Made by a program: the position numbers and the translations under genes. Shown here in pieces: positions 1 through 7,617 of a stretch of DNA of 7,617 nucleotides. Each line of letters begins with the position of its first letter. The first letter of the stretch is position 1. Source of the DNA: Planctomycetaceae bacterium (GTDB taxonomy: Bacteria; Planctomycetota; Planctomycetia; Pirellulales; Lacipirellulaceae); the NCBI GenBank assembly GCA_002713555.1, contig PATG01000073.1:9404-17020 (forward strand), read 5' to 3'. Below the pieces are notes generated by a model. The model worked only from the letters and a program-made list of their open reading frames with translations, was not told where the DNA came from and searched no databases.

Positions 1-9
1 GTCCTACGA

Positions 10-1722
10 ATGCGCATCCTCGAAGCTTCCTCCACTGCAACTTCCACGGATATTCCGCTGATCGATGCTTTGCTTACAGAACAACAGCAAACCACGGCTG
101 TTGAACGCTTTGCGCAGCACCACGAGCATGCCAGTGAACCCCTGCTATCGGGACACTATCGTGATCTGATACCACTCACCAAGCCTCAGCCAGATGAGCA
201 GTACGCTTTTGAAGTTGATCTGGATGCATGCTCAGGTTGCAAGTCTTGCGTGGCAGCATGTCACAACCTGAACGGATTAGGTGATGCTGAACAATGGCGA
301 GCCGTAGGCTTGCTGCACGGCGGAACGGAACAGCTGCCCGTGCTTCAGCATGTTACCACTACATGCCATCACTGCATTGAACCTGCATGCCTGACAGGAT
401 GTCCTGTATTGGCATACGACAAAGATCCGCTGACAGGAATTGTCCGACATTTGGACGATCAATGCATTGGTTGCCAGTATTGCATCTTTATGTGTCCCTA
501 TGATGTGCCGCAATACAACGCATCGAAGGGCATCGTACGCAAATGTGACATGTGCCACGACCGATTGGCGATCGGAGAAGCGCCTGCTTGTGTGCAGTCT
601 TGCCCAAACGAGGCAATCCTCATTCGCACAGTTCGCAGGGACGCGATAATTGAAGAAAGTGAAACAAACCAGTTTTTACCAACGGCACCTGAGCCTGGTG
701 TAACACTGCCCACAACCGTCTACGAATCAAAGAAACCGCTTCCTCGGAATCTTTTGCCAGCAGATTACTATTCCGCGAACCGGCAACACAGTCACTTGGA
801 ATTGGTAATCATGCTGGTTCTCACCCAGCTTTCAGTCGGTGCATTTGTCATTGGGCAGATTTTGGTCTCGGGGCCGTGGGCCAATCCAACAATGCTCACA
901 GCAATTCGTCCCGCCTATTCGTTTGCAGGTTTGGTGGTTGCTCTTATTGGCATGAACGCCGCAGTGTTTCATTTAGGGCGACCACTCTACGCTTTTCGTG
1001 CGCTACTTGGCCTTCGTACTTCTTGGCTGAGTCGTGAGATTCTGACTTTTGCAATTTTTGCATCGTTTGCTCTGTCAAGCGCTGTATCCGTTTGGCTAGC
1101 CAAAGCACGGCCCAGCATAGTCCCTCTGGCAAATACCTTGGGCTTGCTGACTGCGCTGAGTGGAATTCTAGCCGTTTATTGTTCAGTCATGATCTATATC
1201 AAAACAAATCGCCCCTTTTGGAGTGCCCAGCGAACCGGATCTAAATTTCTACTCACAAGCCTGGTGCTAGGCATCCCCATTGCATTACTTGTGTCCTTGA
1301 TTGCCTCGTACTGGAGCAATGCAATCACACCCTCAATGATCATGCAAAGTTATGGCCAATCACTCTGTCGCTGGCTGATGATTGCCGTGACTGCCAAGCT
1401 CACCCTGGAAGCCTCTGTTTTACTATGGCTGAAAAAGAGGCAATTCACGCCCCTTAAACGAACGGCCCTCTTACTCACAGGCGAGCTAAGCATGACAAAC
1501 CTTTTGCGCTACTTCTTTGGAGTTATGGGAGGGCTGTTGCTACCTCTCGTGTTGCTATCCGAAAAAGCAACCCTACCCAGCACCGATGGGTATCAACCGC
1601 TGTTTATGAGTTTTGTCGTTTTGCTGATAACAGGCTTACTGCTCATCGGAGAAGTCCTTGAACGGCATCTATTTTTTGCTGCCTCAGTCGCACCCAAAAT
1701 GCCGGGGGCTGCCTGCACATGA
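10..1722 (+). CDS. DmsB-DmsC fusion: four-cluster Fe-S protein with quinol-oxidising membrane anchor, electron donor to the adjacent nitrate reductase
   Basis: The 570-residue product joins two subunits that are separate in E. coli DmsABC. Residues about 65-215 are a DmsB/NrfC-type ferredoxin with 16 cysteines in four groups: C74/77/80/84, C119/122/127/131, C152/155/158/162 and C179/182/194/198, enough for four [4Fe-4S] clusters. Residues about 264-550 form eight hydrophobic segments, matching the eight helices of DmsC. H321 lies in an HLGRP motif, the equivalent of the HLGxP region of DmsC whose His is implicated in quinol oxidation. No Tat or Sec signal precedes the Fe-S domain. Positively charged residues cluster before helix 1 and in loops 2-3, 4-5 and 6-7, which predicts a cytoplasmic Fe-S domain. 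The role, passing electrons from quinol to the next gene's Mo subunit, is inferred from family and position. The frame is open to base 1 and the nine visible upstream bases show no Shine-Dalgarno, so the true start could lie slightly upstream. Confidence 0.88.
   Translation: MRILEASSTATSTDIPLIDALLTEQQQTTAVERFAQHHEHASEPLLSGHYRDLIPLTKPQPDEQYAFEVDLDACSGCKSCVAACHNLNGLGDAEQWRAVGLLHGGTEQLPVLQHVTTTCHHCIEPACLTGCPVLAYDKDPLTGIVRHLDDQCIGCQYCIFMCPYDVPQYNASKGIVRKCDMCHDRLAIGEAPACVQSCPNEAILIRTVRRDAIIEESETNQFLPTAPEPGVTLPTTVYESKKPLPRNLLPADYYSANRQHSHLELVIMLVLTQLSVGAFVIGQILVSGPWANPTMLTAIRPAYSFAGLVVALIGMNAAVFHLGRPLYAFRALLGLRTSWLSREILTFAIFASFALSSAVSVWLAKARPSIVPLANTLGLLTALSGILAVYCSVMIYIKTNRPFWSAQRTGSKFLLTSLVLGIPIALLVSLIASYWSNAITPSMIMQSYGQSLCRWLMIAVTAKLTLEASVLLWLKKRQFTPLKRTALLLTGELSMTNLLRYFFGVMGGLLLPLVLLSEKATLPSTDGYQPLFMSFVVLLITGLLLIGEVLERHLFFAASVAPKMPGAACT
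1719..1722 (+). promoter_or_regulatory. ATGA stop-start overlap coupling the anchor and nitrate reductase genes
   Basis: The ATG of the nitrate reductase gene (1719-1721) shares bases with the TGA that ends the anchor gene (1720-1722). A G-run at 1704-1708 lies ten bases upstream and is only a weak ribosome binding site. Coupled translation, which would favour matched amounts of the two partner proteins, is therefore likely. This is an inference from the arrangement. Confidence 0.75.
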
Positions 1723-3959
1723 GTTTTGCAGAATCAAAACCCGTGAATCCTGAGCGAACTGCCAACTCGCTACTCCGCCAGTGGCAAGGCCCACTGACAG
1801 AAGAGTTGCTACGAGAACCTGGCAGATTTGGACTGGGGCAAGTCCCATTAAGCATGCAACCAGACGCTACAACTTCGATGGTATGCGGTTATTGCTCTAC
1901 GGGTTGCTCGCTCAATATTCACATGCAGGATGGTGAGGCTGTCAATCTGACTCCTACGGTCGAGTATCCGGTGAACACTGGCATGGCTTGCCCAAAAGGT
2001 TGGGAAGCACTATCGGTACTTCAATCTCCGGATCGTGGCACCCGACCCCTATTGAAAGATAACCACGGCCGCCGAGCACCCGTGAGGTGGGACGTCGCTA
2101 TGCGACAATTTTGTGAGCAATTCAAAGCGATTCAAGCCCGACATGGGAAACACTCTGTCGCTTTTTTGAGCACGGGTCAGATACCTACTGAAGAAATGGC
2201 CTATCTTGGAAGTCTTGCGAAATTCGGCATGGGAATGCTGCATGGCGATGGGAACACACGCCAATGCATGGCCACGTCTGTGATCGCCTACAAGCAATCC
2301 TTCGGTTTCGACGCGCCACCCTATACCTATCAAGACTTCGAAGAATCCGATGTACTTGTTTTGATAGGGTCAAATTTATGCATAGCACATCCCATCATGT
2401 GGCAACGCGTATGTCGCAATCCCAATAACCCAGAAATCCTTGTTCTCGACCCCCGCACCACAGAAACTGCAGTGGCTGCCACACAACATTTGCCTCTCAA
2501 ACCAAAATCCGATCTGGAGCTACTCTATGGCCTGGCTCACATACTCATCTCCGAGGGCTGGGTCGACAAAGATTATATCGAACGTCATACGACCGGGTTT
2601 GAAGAGTTCAAGAATCATGTGGAGAAATACACTCCTGAGTATGTTTTTGAGAAAAGTGGAATTCCCCAAGAACGTTTGCATTATGCAGCTCGCACGATCC
2701 ACAAAGGCCAGCGAGTCAGCTTCTGGTGGACCATGGGAGTCAACCAAAGCTATCAAGGTGTACGCACGGCACAGGCAATTATCAATCTTGCGCTCATTAC
2801 CGGAAATATTGGTCGGCCAGGCACGGGTGCCAATTCGATAACAGGCCAGTGCAATGCGATGGGTTCACGCCTTTTCAGCAACACAACCAGCCTCCTCGGA
2901 GGGCATGACTTCAAAAACCCAGCGCACCGTCAGGAAATTGCTGAAACACTTGCCATCGACGCAGACCTCATTCCTACTGAAGACAGCTGGGCCTATGACC
3001 GCATCATCGAAGGCATCTTGCGAGATGAAATTAAAGGCTTGTGGATAATATGCACTAACCCGGCCCATTCGTGGATCAATCATAACACGTGCCATGAGAT
3101 TTTAGATCGTCTTGATTTCCTGGTGGTACAGGACATGTATCATTCAACTGAAACAGCTGTTCGGGCCGACTTGTATTTGCCCGCTGCCGGCTGGGGTGAA
3201 AAAGAAGGAACCTTCATCAACTCCGAACGCCGTATCGGACTGCTTAAAAAAGTCGCCAAGGCTCCCGGCCAATCTCTTTCTGACTTTTCGATTTTTCGTT
3301 TGGTGGCCGACTACTGGGGCTGTGAAAAGCTATTCCAGCGGTGGCAACAACCCGAGGATGTTTTTCAAACACTTAAACAAATCTCGCGCGGAGGGCCCTG
3401 TGATATTACAGGCATTGACGGTTACCAAATGCTCGATGAATGCGGTGGTATTCAATGGCCCTTTCCGGAGAATTCTAGTAACGAAATACAACAGCGGCGA
3501 CTTTTTGCAGACGGCAAGTTTTACCATCCTGATGGTAAAGCGCGTTTGCTTTTCGAGGATTCACGCGAAATGCCTGAGCAACCCAACCACCGCTACCCCT
3601 ATTTGTTAATTACCGGTCGGGGCACCGCGTCCCAGTGGCATACACAAACTCGAACAGCCAAGTCTTCAGTACTCAAGGGACTCTACCCCCAAGACATCTA
3701 CATCGAAATCAACAGCAAAGATGCCCGACGAGAAGGTATTCGTCCTAATTCCATGATTCAAGTGGAATCGCAGCGAGGCAAAGTAACGGCTAAAGCCTTT
3801 GTGACACCCACTGTCCAGCCAGGCCAGCTATTTCTTCCTATGCATTACGAAGCAACCAACCAACTGACTCTGGCCCATTTCGATCCCTATTCGCGACAAC
3901 CCTCCTATAAGAATTGTGCGGTGCGCATAACACTTTCCCACCAGGTGCCTAGCAGCTGA
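1719..3959 (+). CDS. nasA: NasA-type assimilatory nitrate reductase, molybdopterin catalytic subunit
   Basis: This 746-residue protein of the DMSO reductase superfamily probably reduces nitrate to nitrite at a Mo-bis-MGD centre. An N-terminal [4Fe-4S] motif is formed by C56-x2-C59-x3-C63-x27-C91, followed by K93 in CPKGWE, the usual link between the cluster and the pterin. C183 in RQCMATSV is at the Mo-ligand position. A cysteine there is typical of NapA/NasA nitrate reductases, whereas DMSO/TMAO reductases have serine and NarG has aspartate. The C-terminal pterin-binding domain begins near residue 623 and contains the SQWHTQTRT segment typical of Nas proteins. No twin-arginine signal is present, so the enzyme should be cytoplasmic. 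It ends right after the pterin domain and lacks the extra C-terminal Fe-S domain of the longer Klebsiella-type NasA. Its electrons presumably come from the upstream Fe-S/anchor protein. The nitrate assignment is supported by the downstream nitrite reductase. Another oxyanion substrate cannot be fully excluded. Confidence 0.88.
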   Translation: MSFAESKPVNPERTANSLLRQWQGPLTEELLREPGRFGLGQVPLSMQPDATTSMVCGYCSTGCSLNIHMQDGEAVNLTPTVEYPVNTGMACPKGWEALSVLQSPDRGTRPLLKDNHGRRAPVRWDVAMRQFCEQFKAIQARHGKHSVAFLSTGQIPTEEMAYLGSLAKFGMGMLHGDGNTRQCMATSVIAYKQSFGFDAPPYTYQDFEESDVLVLIGSNLCIAHPIMWQRVCRNPNNPEILVLDPRTTETAVAATQHLPLKPKSDLELLYGLAHILISEGWVDKDYIERHTTGFEEFKNHVEKYTPEYVFEKSGIPQERLHYAARTIHKGQRVSFWWTMGVNQSYQGVRTAQAIINLALITGNIGRPGTGANSITGQCNAMGSRLFSNTTSLLGGHDFKNPAHRQEIAETLAIDADLIPTEDSWAYDRIIEGILRDEIKGLWIICTNPAHSWINHNTCHEILDRLDFLVVQDMYHSTETAVRADLYLPAAGWGEKEGTFINSERRIGLLKKVAKAPGQSLSDFSIFRLVADYWGCEKLFQRWQQPEDVFQTLKQISRGGPCDITGIDGYQMLDECGGIQWPFPENSSNEIQQRRLFADGKFYHPDGKARLLFEDSREMPEQPNHRYPYLLITGRGTASQWHTQTRTAKSSVLKGLYPQDIYIEINSKDARREGIRPNSMIQVESQRGKVTAKAFVTPTVQPGQLFLPMHYEATNQLTLAHFDPYSRQPSYKNCAVRITLSHQVPSS

Positions 3960-3964
3960 TCCGC

Positions 3965-3970
3965 AGGAAG
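3965..3970 (+). promoter_or_regulatory. Ribosome binding site of the nitrite reductase gene
   Basis: AGGAAG lies seven bases before the ATG at 3978, inside the 18-base gap after the nitrate reductase stop codon. It supports the chosen start and indicates independent initiation within the same transcript. Confidence 0.75.
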
Positions 3971-3977
3971 AGCAACC

Positions 3978-6900
3978 ATGAACAAAACCCAACAAACAGT
4001 CGTCGTGATTGGCAATGGCATGGTAGGCCATCGCTTTGTGGAAAAAATAGTCGAATTTGATACTACCAAACAGTATAAGATCGTCACATTTTGCGAAGAA
4101 CCAAGAGCGGCCTATGATCGGGTCGGTCTGACCTCTTTCTTTGCTCATCGAGATGCTGAGCAATTAATGATCGCCCGTTTGGATTGGTATCGGCAAAAGG
4201 GAGTCGATATACATCTGGGTGATCGCGCTAATGCCATTGACCGTAAAGAACGAATCGTCCGATCTGATGCCGGAGTCGAAATCAATTATGACAAAATTGT
4301 GCTAGCGACTGGATCGTATCCCTTCGTACCTCCCATTGATGGCATCAAAAATCGGGGAGTCTTTGTTTACCGGACCATTGAGGACTTAGAACGAATCATT
4401 GAATACGGAAAAAATGCAAACAGATGTGCTGTGATTGGAGGGGGCTTACTCGGACTCGAAGCCGCCAAAGCAGCTTACGATCTTGGCTTAGAAACCCACG
4501 TGATCGAATTTGCACCACGGCTTATGCCGAGACAAATCGATGATGAAGGCTCACGTATGCTAGTTAAGCGAATCGAGGAAATGGGCGTTCATGTGCATTT
4601 GAACAAAAGTACCCAAGAAGTCCTGGGCAATGGACAAGTTGAAAAAATGGTATTCAACGAGGGCAGTCAACTCGACGTAGATATGATCATTGTCTCCTGC
4701 GGAATTCGACCTCGCGACGATCTGGCTAAAGAGAGTGCCTTGCAAACAGGCGAACGTGGTGGTGTGATTATTAACGATCATCTGCAAACATCTGATCCTG
4801 ATATTTTTGCCATCGGAGAAGTCGCACAACACGAGGGAATGGTCTATGGCCTGGTCGCTCCAGGATACGAGATGGCTGAGGTCCTTGCCATGAATCTAAC
4901 TGGCAGCGATGCTCAGTTCACGCGAGCTGACATGTCGACGAAGCTGAAGTTGATGGGTGTTGATGTGGCCAGTTTTGGTCAATACGAGCTGTCAGCTGAT
5001 GAGTCGACTCCCTTGGTTTACGAAGACCCTTTTGCAGGCGTTTACAAGAAGTTGTTTTTCAATGCAGAAGGCAAGCAGTTGCTTGGGGGCATCTTGGTGG
5101 GCGATGCCTCTGATTACGGGACACTCTCAGTGCTCGCCAAAAGCGGCGACGAATTGCCATGTCCAGCAGGGAATCTGCTAGGTGGCTCGGGTGGCGGAGC
5201 GGCGGCAGCACTAGGCGGAGCAGACAGCATGCCTGGCAACGCGCAAATCTGCTCATGCAACAATGTGTCCAAAGATGACATTTCAGCCGCGATTTCTGAA
5301 CAAGGACTCACAACCTTGGCCAGTGTAAAATCCTGCACCAAGGCTGGCACAGGCTGTGGTGGATGCATGCCATTGGTTACAGATATCTTCAAGTCAGAAC
5401 TTGCCAAAGCCGGCGTCGAAGTGAACAACCACCTTTGTGAACACTTTGCTTATTCCAGGCAAGAACTATTCACCATAGTTAAAGTCAAGGAGGTCCACAC
5501 TTACGACGAGCTGCTAGCATCCCATGGCAATGGCAATGGGTGTGAAATATGCAAGCCAGCGGTCGCTTCAATTCTTGCCTCGCTTTGGAACGACACGATC
5601 ATGGAGCCACAGCATCAGACGCTCCAGGACACAAACGACCGTTTCTTGGCCAATATGCAGCGCGGTGGCTTATACTCTGTTGTGCCACGTGTGCCGGGTG
5701 GTGAGATTACCCCCGAAAAGCTCATCGCTCTTGGCGAAGTTGCAAAAAAGTACGCCCTTTACACAAAAATAACCGGTGGTCAGCGCATCGATTTATTCGG
5801 AGCCCAGCTCCATCAACTGCCCGATATCTGGGAGGAGTTGATCAACGCAGGCTTTGAAAGTGGCCATGCTTACGGCAAAGCTGTTCGCACCGTTAAAAGC
5901 TGCGTCGGCACGACCTGGTGTCGTTACGGCGTGCAGGACAGTGTCCGATTTGCGATTGAAGTCGAAAAACGATATCGGGGCATACGTGCGCCACACAAGA
6001 TCAAATTTGCTGTCTCCGGTTGTGTCCGCGAGTGTGCCGAAGCGCAGTGCAAGGACGTCGGATTGATCGCTACTGAAAATGGTTACAATCTTTATGTTTG
6101 CGGTAATGGTGGAGCTAAACCGCGACACGCTGATCTCTTTGCTACCGACATCGATGAAAAAACAGCCATCAAGTACATCGACCGTTTTCTCATGTACTAC
6201 ATCTTCACCGCAGACAAACTCACCCGCACGGCCACATGGGTTGAACAAATTGAAGGCGGACTCGATCACGTAAAAGAAGTTGTCATTGAAGACAAATTGG
6301 GGCTCTGCAATGAGCTAGAAAAACGCATGCAACACCTGGTTGACACCTACCTATGCGAGTGGAAAGCCGTTGTTGATGATCCTGAAAAACGAAAGCTGTA
6401 TCGGCAATTCATCAATACAGAAGAAACGGAGCCCAGCATTGAATTTATCGACGAACGTGGTCAGCAACGCCCAGCGAATTGGTCTAAAAATGAAGAACTC
6501 GTCCAGATTCAAATGCCAAACAAGACAACTCCTAAGAACGGAAAATTACATCAACATGAAAAACCAAAACCAGAATGGGTTGAAGTCGGGAAAGTGAAAG
6601 ACTTCCCTCAAGATGGCGGAGCTGCCATTAAATATGGCGACGTACAAATTGCCGTGTTCAATTTCTCCAGTCGAGGAGAGTGGTATGCCTGCCAAAACAT
6701 GTGTCCACACAAAAATGCGTTTGTACTTTCGCGAGGTATTCTTGGAAATAAGGATAGTGCGCCAAAAGTGGCCTGTCCCCTTCACAAAAAACCATTCTCG
6801 CTAAAAAGTGGTGAATGCCTTTCAGGAGAGGACTATTCTGTAAAAGTTTTCCCTGTAAAGCTTGATGGGGAACGAGTCTACGTAGAATTACCACCCAAAT

Positions 6901-7022
6901 CTCAGCTTGACGCACTACTTGCAACGCGACTGCACATTATCGGCGAAGAAGGCACCAACGACTGCTCTGCATGTTCACCAGAAAATACAACCAATCTACT
7001 TGCTTCGAGCACGGTTCCATAA
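3978..7022 (+). CDS. nirB: NirB-NirD fusion: NADH-dependent siroheme nitrite reductase with C-terminal Rieske domain
   Basis: This 1014-residue cytoplasmic enzyme is predicted to reduce nitrite to ammonium with six electrons from NADH. In order it shows: an FAD site (G12-N-G-x2-G17); an NAD site (G154-G-G-x2-G159, with acidic E177 at the end of the next strand, favouring NADH); a Gly/Ala-rich linker (about 399-422); a BFD-type [2Fe-2S] motif (C425-x-C427, C460-x2-C463); a second BFD-like repeat with C487, H489, C522 and C525; the nitrite/sulfite reductase ferredoxin-like half-domain (about 557-625); and the siroheme/[4Fe-4S] site C642-x5-C648 and C682-x3-C686. After a polar linker (about 845-865) comes a NirD-like domain with both Rieske motifs, C909-P-H911 and C933-P-L-H936. 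NirB and NirD are separate in E. coli. A tail of about 35 residues with a CSAC motif (C996, C999) follows. The gene is last in the operon, 18 bases after the nitrate reductase. The symbol is given for the large-subunit part; nirBD would also fit. Confidence 0.94.
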   Translation: MNKTQQTVVVIGNGMVGHRFVEKIVEFDTTKQYKIVTFCEEPRAAYDRVGLTSFFAHRDAEQLMIARLDWYRQKGVDIHLGDRANAIDRKERIVRSDAGVEINYDKIVLATGSYPFVPPIDGIKNRGVFVYRTIEDLERIIEYGKNANRCAVIGGGLLGLEAAKAAYDLGLETHVIEFAPRLMPRQIDDEGSRMLVKRIEEMGVHVHLNKSTQEVLGNGQVEKMVFNEGSQLDVDMIIVSCGIRPRDDLAKESALQTGERGGVIINDHLQTSDPDIFAIGEVAQHEGMVYGLVAPGYEMAEVLAMNLTGSDAQFTRADMSTKLKLMGVDVASFGQYELSADESTPLVYEDPFAGVYKKLFFNAEGKQLLGGILVGDASDYGTLSVLAKSGDELPCPAGNLLGGSGGGAAAALGGADSMPGNAQICSCNNVSKDDISAAISEQGLTTLASVKSCTKAGTGCGGCMPLVTDIFKSELAKAGVEVNNHLCEHFAYSRQELFTIVKVKEVHTYDELLASHGNGNGCEICKPAVASILASLWNDTIMEPQHQTLQDTNDRFLANMQRGGLYSVVPRVPGGEITPEKLIALGEVAKKYALYTKITGGQRIDLFGAQLHQLPDIWEELINAGFESGHAYGKAVRTVKSCVGTTWCRYGVQDSVRFAIEVEKRYRGIRAPHKIKFAVSGCVRECAEAQCKDVGLIATENGYNLYVCGNGGAKPRHADLFATDIDEKTAIKYIDRFLMYYIFTADKLTRTATWVEQIEGGLDHVKEVVIEDKLGLCNELEKRMQHLVDTYLCEWKAVVDDPEKRKLYRQFINTEETEPSIEFIDERGQQRPANWSKNEELVQIQMPNKTTPKNGKLHQHEKPKPEWVEVGKVKDFPQDGGAAIKYGDVQIAVFNFSSRGEWYACQNMCPHKNAFVLSRGILGNKDSAPKVACPLHKKPFSLKSGECLSGEDYSVKVFPVKLDGERVYVELPPKSQLDALLATRLHIIGEEGTNDCSACSPENTTNLLASSTVP

Positions 7023-7109
7023 TGTCGGCTGCAACCCTGCAAAGCTCCAAATATTAAGACGGATTGAGCAGGTCGCCCACAACAAGCGAGTGTGACTTGC
7101 TCGAGCAAA
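7023..7109. other. Convergent intergenic gap with a 12-base palindrome
   Basis: These 87 bases separate two convergent genes, where transcription terminators are expected. The only clear structure is a perfect palindrome, TTGCTCGAGCAA at 7097-7108, abutting the peptidase stop codon. Folded back it gives a stem of about four base pairs, and neither strand has a T-run after it, so it is not a convincing intrinsic terminator. No small gene is evident. Confidence 0.35.
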
Positions 7110-7617
7110 TCACGTGGACCACTGCCGCAAGGGGCCTACAGTAATGGTCGTATGACGCGTAAACGGAAACTCTACAAGGACACGGTGGACATCTGCTAGA
7201 GTGACATTGTCTACGGTCGCAAGATCGTCTGCCACACTGCGGTACTCACGCCGTTGCATCCAGTTTCCGCCCACATTAAATAATCGATTCCGTGGCCGTT
7301 CGCTTCCTAAGACGACGCGCGCTTTGACTTTTGACTGGGCTTGCCGCAGCTCCTCATCGGAAAATCCATCGCGTTCGGCCACTTCTTGAAGGGCCACCAT
7401 ACGGGCAAAGTTTTCCCGCGATTGTGAAGGATCACAACTAAGCCACGAAAAAAACATGCCGGCACCCAGATATTCGTAATGCCCTAAGCTGGCACTCTCG
7501 GTAAGCCCCGAATCGACAAATTCCCAGTACATACGGCTGCCCGAATCGTCACCAAACATCGTAGCCAGCAGATTGGCCGCATAGCGATCGGCTGATTCTG
7601 AAGCAGGCGCGTCGGCA
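7110..7617 (-). CDS. M16 (insulinase-like) peptidase, C-terminal part; gene continues beyond the right edge
   Basis: Read on the - strand, the frame is open from the window edge (first complete codon at 7616-7614) to TGA at 7112-7110, giving about 168 residues. The Met codon at 7559-7557 is internal, because the same protein family similarity continues upstream of it (ASESADRYAANLLATMFGDD). The fragment matches the C-terminal non-catalytic domain of M16 peptidases: a segment around GDDSGSRMYWEFVDSGLTES, a later SERPRNRLFNVGGNW stretch containing the conserved Arg-rich region, and the typical ending in which a 'VT.ADV' helix is followed by a short strand (TITVGPL). The zinc-binding HxxEH domain would lie outside the window, so activity cannot be judged. 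The gene converges on the nitrate operon and has no evident functional link to it. Such insulinase-family proteins are common in planctomycetes. Identification is from recalled family features only. Confidence 0.8.
   Translation of the reverse strand, partial: ADAPASESADRYAANLLATMFGDDSGSRMYWEFVDSGLTESASLGHYEYLGAGMFFSWLSCDPSQSRENFARMVALQEVAERDGFSDEELRQAQSKVKARVVLGSERPRNRLFNVGGNWMQRREYRSVADDLATVDNVTLADVHRVLVEFPFTRHTTITVGPLRQWST

Noticed and set aside
3112..3609. A 165-codon open frame on the + strand in another frame of the nitrate reductase gene
   Set aside because: It lies wholly inside a well-supported gene, its translation shows no domain pattern, and it has no ribosome binding site I can recognise.
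10..3959. A DMSO/TMAO reductase (DmsABC) operon
   Set aside because: The Mo ligand position holds cysteine (C183 in RQCMATSV) rather than serine, the Mo subunit lacks a Tat signal, and the next gene is a nitrite reductase.
1719..3959. Periplasmic NapA or a formate dehydrogenase
   Set aside because: No twin-arginine leader and no NapB/NapC-like neighbour argue against NapA. The residues after the Mo-ligand cysteine (CMATSV) fit nitrate reductases rather than the Cys/Sec-His-Gly pattern of formate dehydrogenases.
5523..5537. Short tandem repeat ATGGCA-ATGGCA in NirB
   Set aside because: Only two units, encoding a Gly/Asn turn (HGNGNG) where NirB proteins usually have a Gly-rich turn. It needs no special explanation.
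5793..6269. A 158-codon open frame on the - strand
   Set aside because: It is antisense to the highly conserved siroheme domain of NirB, whose reading frame explains the sequence. The antisense translation resembles no family I know.
7097..7108. Perfect palindrome as an intrinsic terminator or regulator operator
   Set aside because: The stem would be only about four base pairs and no T-run follows on either strand. A single 12-base palindrome next to a stop codon can arise by chance.
7110..7559. Start of the - strand gene at the Met codon 7559-7557
   Set aside because: The frame stays open to the window edge and the upstream residues continue the M16 domain, so this Met is internal and the gene is cut by the window.

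Overview
The window holds a compact three-gene operon on the + strand for reducing nitrate to ammonium, followed by the tail of a convergent peptidase gene on the - strand. The gene order (DmsB-DmsC fusion, NasA-type nitrate reductase, NirB-NirD fusion), the style of the proteins and the neighbouring M16-family peptidase most resemble Planctomycetota, probably the Pirellula/Rhodopirellula/Blastopirellula side. This assignment comes from remembered family resemblance, not from a search. Base composition looks intermediate, with no block of foreign composition, and I see no mobile element, tRNA, rRNA or CRISPR array.

Layout: 10-1722 encodes a fused iron-sulfur/membrane-anchor protein with four [4Fe-4S] motifs and eight predicted membrane helices. 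1719-3959 encodes a molybdopterin oxidoreductase with the cysteine Mo ligand and N-terminal [4Fe-4S] motif of NasA/NapA-type nitrate reductases. Its start codon overlaps the previous stop codon (ATGA). 3978-7022 encodes a 1014-residue nitrite reductase in which the siroheme large subunit (NirB) and the Rieske-type small subunit (NirD) are one polypeptide, preceded by a clear ribosome binding site. After an 87-base convergent gap, 7110-7617 is the C-terminal part of an M16 (insulinase-like) peptidase that continues past the right edge.

How the genes work together (inference): neither the nitrate reductase nor the Fe-S/anchor protein has a visible export signal, and the charge distribution around the eight helices puts the Fe-S domain in the cytoplasm. 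The likely scheme is that quinol is oxidised at the DmsC-like anchor, electrons pass through the four-cluster domain to the Mo enzyme, nitrate becomes nitrite in the cytoplasm, and the NADH-dependent NirBD fusion takes nitrite to ammonium. That would be a membrane-tethered assimilatory nitrate reductase, unlike the soluble ferredoxin-, flavodoxin- or NADH-dependent Nas enzymes. Promoter, regulator and nitrate transporter are not in the window and, if linked, lie to the left of base 1.
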